From CAIPAT01 sp037144075 (GTDB lineage: Bacteria; Verrucomicrobiota; Lentisphaeria; Victivallales; Victivallaceae): a stretch of DNA of 6,649 nt. Numbering within the stretch: the stretch's first letter is position 1; every line of letters starts with the position of its first letter. The notes under the pieces are model-generated. The model did no database searches, was not told the origin of the DNA, and saw nothing but the letters and a program-made list of their open reading frames with translations. Both the position numbers and the translations under genes were made by a program. The stretch lies in contig JBAWXM010000296.1 in the NCBI GenBank assembly GCA_037144075.1, positions 1 to 6,649 of the forward strand, read 5' to 3'. Positions 5,538 through 6,649 of the stretch are shown here, piece by piece.

Positions 5538-6391
5538 TTGAACCAAAGATAAGTCTGCCGGGTAAGCATTTTATCCGTCATTTTCATTACGGCAGCGCCG
5601 GAATCAGTCTGAATTCCCGCGTCAGCATGGCCGGTTTTGAACAGGCTGCGCCGGGCAGTTATTACTGGGACGGTTTAAAGCGCGGTAATGCCGAATTTAT
5701 TTTGTGGCAGTATACGACCGGCGGCGCGGGAGAGTTAAAATTCGAGGATAAAACTTTTATGCTGCTGCCTGGTCAGGCAATGCTGCTGAAAATTCCCCAT
5801 AATCACAGTTATCAGGTATGCAGACAGGCAAAAGAGTGGGAGTTTGTCTTTATCATCCTGCGGGGCGGCGAATGTTTGCGCATCGGCGGAGAGATTATTG
5901 AGCGCGGCGGACCGGTTTCAAATTCTTACGGTTCCGCCGGAGTTCTTGAAACCGCTGAAAAAATTATCCACCACAGCGGGGAAAAAGATTCCTGCGAAAT
6001 GTCCGCGCTGGCCTATTCCTTTACGATGTGCCTGGGGGCGGAGATACTCATTAATTCCAATAGAACGGCAACGCCGGAACCGTTGAAATCAGCGAAAAGA
6101 TACGCCCTGAAAAATTTCAGCGGGAACATTAATGTTTCCGATCTGGCTCAAGCAGCAGGCATGAGCTACTCCCATTTTGTCCGCGAATTCACCCTGAATT
6201 TTGGCATTTCACCCGGCGCATACATTCTGCAACTGCAACTGGAAAAAGCGGTCAACTTATTGCAGAACAGCACGTTATCAATAAAAGAAACGGCCATCGC
6301 GTGCGGATTTGCTTCTTCCAGTTATTTCTGCCGCGCCTTTCTGAAAGCATCCGGCATTTCCCCGGGTAAATACCGCCAGGACTATCAGTAA
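5534..6391 (+). CDS. AraC/XylS-family transcriptional regulator
   Basis: A 285-residue one-component regulator with the usual layout. An N-terminal cupin-like sensor covers about residues 15-125, with strands around FILWQYTTGGAGELKFEDKT and the MLLPGQAMLLKIPHNHSY segment typical of AraC-type ligand domains. The C-terminal DNA-binding domain (about 184-284) has two helix-turn-helix units. The first is around VSDLAQAAGMSYSHFVREF (201-219). The second is around SIKETAIACGFASSSYFCRAF (249-269), followed by the family signature SGISPGKYR (273-281). It is divergent from the GH4-araD-araA operon and shares a 103-bp control region with it, so that operon is its likely target, with an arabinose-type sugar or oligosaccharide as a plausible ligand (inference). 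It should not be equated with E. coli AraC. No strong ribosome-binding site precedes the ATG. A weak TTGAAT/TATTTT promoter pair is at 5452-5479. Confidence 0.9.
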   Translation: MLEPKISLPGKHFIRHFHYGSAGISLNSRVSMAGFEQAAPGSYYWDGLKRGNAEFILWQYTTGGAGELKFEDKTFMLLPGQAMLLKIPHNHSYQVCRQAKEWEFVFIILRGGECLRIGGEIIERGGPVSNSYGSAGVLETAEKIIHHSGEKDSCEMSALAYSFTMCLGAEILINSNRTATPEPLKSAKRYALKNFSGNINVSDLAQAAGMSYSHFVREFTLNFGISPGAYILQLQLEKAVNLLQNSTLSIKETAIACGFASSSYFCRAFLKASGISPGKYRQDYQ

Positions 6392-6510
6392 AACAACCGA
6401 TTTATCCGCCGGAGGCGTGACACTTAACCCAGGCAATGCCGGTCATCTGTGCCGCTTTTAGCTGTTTCGCTTTGACCATATAAACTATAAACCTGCGTGA
6501 ACAGCTGTCG

Positions 6511-6531
6511 CCCGCGACTGCGGGATTAGAA
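6511..6531 (+). repeat. 21-bp repeat, right copy
   Basis: This is the inverted partner of 65-85, with 19 of 21 bases matching. Here the core forms a better hairpin, CCCGC-GACT-GCGGG (6511-6524), followed by AT-rich DNA. A competing stem, GTCGC-CC-GCGAC (6507-6518), overlaps it. It may serve as a terminator-like end for the regulator transcript, but no run of T follows directly. Confidence 0.55.
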
Positions 6532-6582
6532 TTATTGAAAATAGCGCTCATGATTTACATGTTAAAAAATTATCATTCGTTT

Positions 6583-6601
6583 TTTGATAATTATTATCAA
6601 A
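6583..6601. promoter_or_regulatory. Fur-box-like operator
   Basis: A perfect 9-1-9 palindrome whose central 15 bases, TGATAAT-T-ATTATCA (6585-6599), match the classic 7-1-7 Fur consensus TGATAATnATTATCA at every position. A further half site, ATTATCA, lies at 6569-6575, and with flanking bases it forms a second 8-bp inverted repeat with 6585-6592. Fur represses iron-uptake genes when Fe2+ is plentiful. The regulated gene should be the one beginning beyond the right edge. Related metal regulators of the Fur family are possible. Confidence 0.6.
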
Positions 6602-6649
6602 TCTTAATTTTGGCACTTGCTTTTTATTTATCCGGAGTGTTATTATTAA

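Larger units (their letters stand above)
6392..6649. other. Right intergenic region, no convincing complete gene
   Basis: A short hairpin, CGCC-GGA-GGCG (6407-6417), follows the regulator stop without a T tract, so it is at most a weak terminator. The second copy of the 21-bp repeat is at 6511-6531 and a Fur-box-like palindrome is at 6583-6601. CCGGAG at 6632-6637 could be a ribosome-binding site for a plus-strand gene starting at or just past the window edge. A minus-strand 25-codon frame (6479-6402) has no ribosome-binding site and matches nothing I recognise. Confidence 0.5.

Noticed and set aside
6402..6479. Minus-strand 25-codon frame ending in CHASGG
   Set aside because: No Shine-Dalgarno site and no recognisable family. 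A frame this short is expected by chance.
6610..6625. Possible sigma-54 promoter (TTGGCACTTGC)
   Set aside because: The GG and GC elements are only 5 bp apart instead of the required 10, so the -24/-12 geometry fails.
1..6649. Mobile element, prophage, CRISPR array, toxin-antitoxin pair, tRNA or rRNA
   Set aside because: No transposase, integrase, evenly spaced repeats, small paired genes or tRNA-like cloverleaf were seen on either strand.

Overview
The window holds five confident protein-coding genes, with a bacterial layout and clear Shine-Dalgarno-type sites. Coding GC is moderate (about 50% by eye) and the intergenic DNA is much richer in AT. A Gram-negative-type (type II) citrate synthase sits beside a plant-sugar operon built on a family 4 glycosidase, which would suit a saccharolytic anaerobe. 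A gut or environmental member of the PVC group (Lentisphaerota/Verrucomicrobiota-like) is my guess. That placement is an impression from the gene combination and cannot be proven from the window.

Layout from left to right. Positions 1-291 hold no convincing gene. They carry a small perfect hairpin (10-28), one copy of a 21-bp repeat (65-85), and a promoter-like region with a perfect AT-rich palindrome in front of citrate synthase. gltA (292-1569, +) is complete, with all catalytic residues. It converges on the sugar operon across a 163-bp spacer that can fold into a bidirectional terminator-like structure. On the minus strand, in transcription order, lie a GH4 NAD+/Mn2+-dependent alpha-glycosidase (5430-3916), L-ribulose-5-phosphate 4-epimerase araD (3842-3147) and L-arabinose isomerase araA (3160-1733). 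araD and araA overlap by 14 bp. Diverging from this operon is a 285-residue AraC/XylS-family regulator (5534-6391, +). The 103-bp shared control region has an extended -10 box facing the operon and several short palindromes. Positions 6392-6649 hold no convincing complete gene. They contain the second copy of the 21-bp repeat, inverted, and a perfect 19-bp palindrome containing the 7-1-7 Fur-box consensus, probably belonging to a gene just beyond the right edge.

How the genes work together (inference): the AraC-type regulator probably senses arabinose or an arabinoside and controls the divergent operon. The GH4 enzyme would release a sugar from an alpha-linked (or stereochemically equivalent beta-L-arabinopyranosyl) substrate inside the cell. 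AraA converts L-arabinose to L-ribulose, and AraD converts L-ribulose 5-phosphate to D-xylulose 5-phosphate. The ribulokinase that must act between AraA and AraD is absent, as is a transporter, so both must be encoded elsewhere. I found no sign of a mobile element, CRISPR array, phage gene or wholly new multi-gene system. The most original points are the GH4-arabinose coupling and the non-coding palindromes and repeats.
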